Source: Hippophae tibetana (taxonomy: Eukaryota > Streptophyta > Magnoliopsida > Rosales > Elaeagnaceae). Taken from it: a stretch of 64,000 bases of DNA. The position numbers and the translations under genes are program-made. The DNA lies in NCBI GenBank assembly GCA_037013495.1, contig CM072810.1, positions 52,128,843 through 52,192,842 of the forward strand, given 5' to 3'. Shown here one piece after another: positions 63,237 to 64,000 of this stretch (position 1 is its first letter; the number at the start of each line of letters is the position of its first letter). The notes beneath the pieces are model-generated. The model was not told the origin of the DNA. It saw only the letters and a program-made list of their open reading frames with translations, and ran no database searches.

Positions 63237-63831
63237 GTGCACGACACAAGTCATTCTAAATGACACTTGGAAACAACATAGAAAGGTTACCCACAACAAC
63301 AAACCCAGGGATGGTACTTACCTCGGTTGCACCATTCCGTCTCTTGTAAGCGAACTTCACATCGAACTTGTGCTTTTATGGGATACAAATTCGGAGATCA
63401 TGTTTTGATACCAAACATAGGAAAATAGCTAATCCTTCCTTCCTAAAGCTTAAGCTTTCAATACGGGACGCTTGCACTGTCACCCTTAATCCTCGTTCAA
63501 AGCTCACAACAAGTCACGAGGATGTTACCCCCCCGTGCACGACACAAGTCATTCTAAATGACACTCGGAAACAACAAGGAAAGGTTACCCACAACAACGA
63601 ACCCAGGGATGGTACTTACCTCGGTTGCATCATTCCGTCTCTTGTAAGCGAACTTCACATCGAACTTGTGCTTTTATGGGACACAAACCTGAAATCATGT
63701 TTTGATACCAAACATAGGAAAATAGCTAATCCTTCCTTCCTAAAGCGTAAGCTTTCAATACGGGACGCTTGAACTGCCACCCTTAATCCCCGTTCAAAGC
63801 TCACAACAAGTCACGAGGATGTTACCCCCCC

Positions 63832-64000
63832 GTGCACGACACAAGTCATTCTAAATGACACTCGGAAACAACAAGGAAAGGTTACCCACAACAACGAACC
63901 CAGGGATGGTACTTACCTCGGTTGCATCATTCCGTCTCTTGTAAGCAAACTTCACCTCTAAGTTGTGCTTTTATGGGATACAAATCGGAGATCATGTTTT
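63832..64000 (+). repeat. Partial monomer at the right edge
   Basis: It begins at GTGCAC and ends after ATCATGTTTT, about 57% of a unit. It has GTAAGCAAAC and CTCTAAGTTG, a type frequent in both outer zones. The array continues past the window. Confidence 0.95.

Larger units (their letters stand above)
1..64000 (+). repeat. Satellite DNA array, ~297-bp monomer, about 215 head-to-tail units
   Basis: Every line of the window repeats the same ~297-bp unit in one orientation. I placed monomer starts at GTGCAC (or its variants ATGCAC, GAGCAC, TTGCAC, GTCCAC) and followed them from 265 to 63832: 214 complete units, nearly all 294-300 bp. Length variation has simple causes: the C run before GTGCAC is usually 6 or 7 long, and the mid-monomer reads either CCTGAG or the 1-bp longer TTCGGAG. 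Hence B units are 296, C units 297, and A and D units 298 bp. No inverted unit or foreign insertion was seen. Large tandem satellites of this kind are known from eukaryotic centromeres, pericentromeres and subtelomeres. Which of these applies here is inference. Family and species not recognised. Confidence 0.98.
55000..64000 (+). repeat. Right heterogeneous zone of the array
   Basis: From about 55.2 kb, units with CTCTAAGTTG, ATATCATG and GACGCATGAAC return, followed by F and E classes, all rare or absent in the core. The zone is built of tandem block duplications: a 4-mer (56413-58784), a 5-mer (57895-60862) and another 4-mer (60863-63236). Several units have a degenerate CGTGCACG site (GAGCAC, TTGCAC, ATGCAC, GTGCCC). 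The composition resembles the left zone more than the core between them. Confidence 0.75.

Noticed and set aside
63368-63772. 134-codon open frame
   Set aside because: It uses a TTG start and opens because GCTTGA is GCTTGC in this unit. Same repeat-derived translation as elsewhere.
1-64000. CRISPR array
   Set aside because: Periodic, but the whole 297-bp unit repeats; there are no short repeats with unique spacers and no cas genes.
1-64000. Telomeric or subtelomeric simple repeats (TTTAGGG, TTAGGG)
   Set aside because: No tandem telomere-type hexamers or heptamers seen on either strand.
1-64000. Transposon remnants or LTRs inside the array
   Set aside because: Monomer spacing is continuous within a few bases from 265 to 63832, leaving no room for an insertion, and no terminal repeats or target-site duplications were seen.

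Overview
The whole 64-kb window is one uninterrupted satellite-DNA array. Using the recurring CGTGCACG site as a phase marker, I counted 215 monomer starts by eye, giving 214 complete monomers plus a partial one at each edge. All are head to tail in the same orientation. Nearly all are 294-300 bp (mostly 296, 297 or 298). The exceptions are 269 bp at 265-533 and 308 and 306 bp at 5285-5592 and 8563-8868. A typical monomer (16889-17186) is about 44% GC. I found no gene, tRNA, rRNA, transposon, telomeric repeat or unrelated insertion. A satellite of this size, monomer length and higher-order organisation points to a eukaryotic nuclear genome, probably plant or animal centromeric, pericentromeric or subtelomeric heterochromatin. 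I do not recognise the family, and the sequence alone does not name the species.

Four monomer classes make up most of the window. A has linker CAAGG and TTCGGAG and is 298 bp. B has linker CAAGG, CATCGAAC, CCTGAG and GCGTAAGC, and is 296 bp. C has linker CAAAG, GGAATGGTACCTACC and TTTCATC, and is 297 bp. D has linker CATAG, ACAAACCC and TTCGGAG, and is 298 bp. Two further classes, F (CTTTACC, CCAAAAGC, CACACCAAG) and E (GGTTCTTACC, GAATTTCACC, AATAGTTAATCC), occur as a fixed F-E pair in the outer parts of the window.

Layout: 1 to about 22.3 kb is a heterogeneous zone with long duplicated blocks (5-mer of 1,484 bp, 11-mer of about 3,277 bp, a 5-monomer block offset by 2,079 bp, and a 22-monomer offset of about 6,542 bp). 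About 22.3-55 kb is a homogenised core of A, B, C and D monomers, with B-C-D trimers of 891 bp, B-C dimers of 593 bp and several local block duplications. About 55-64 kb is again heterogeneous, with 4-mer (about 1,187 bp) and 5-mer (1,484 bp) duplications and the returning F-E module. The array runs off both edges.

Open reading frames occur only because 297 is divisible by 3 and one frame has few stops. They recur because the DNA recurs, several rely on GTG or TTG starts, and I treat none as a gene. The interesting content is the higher-order architecture, the chimeric monomers that record exchange breakpoints, the poly-C expansions, and short dyad motifs kept in almost every monomer.
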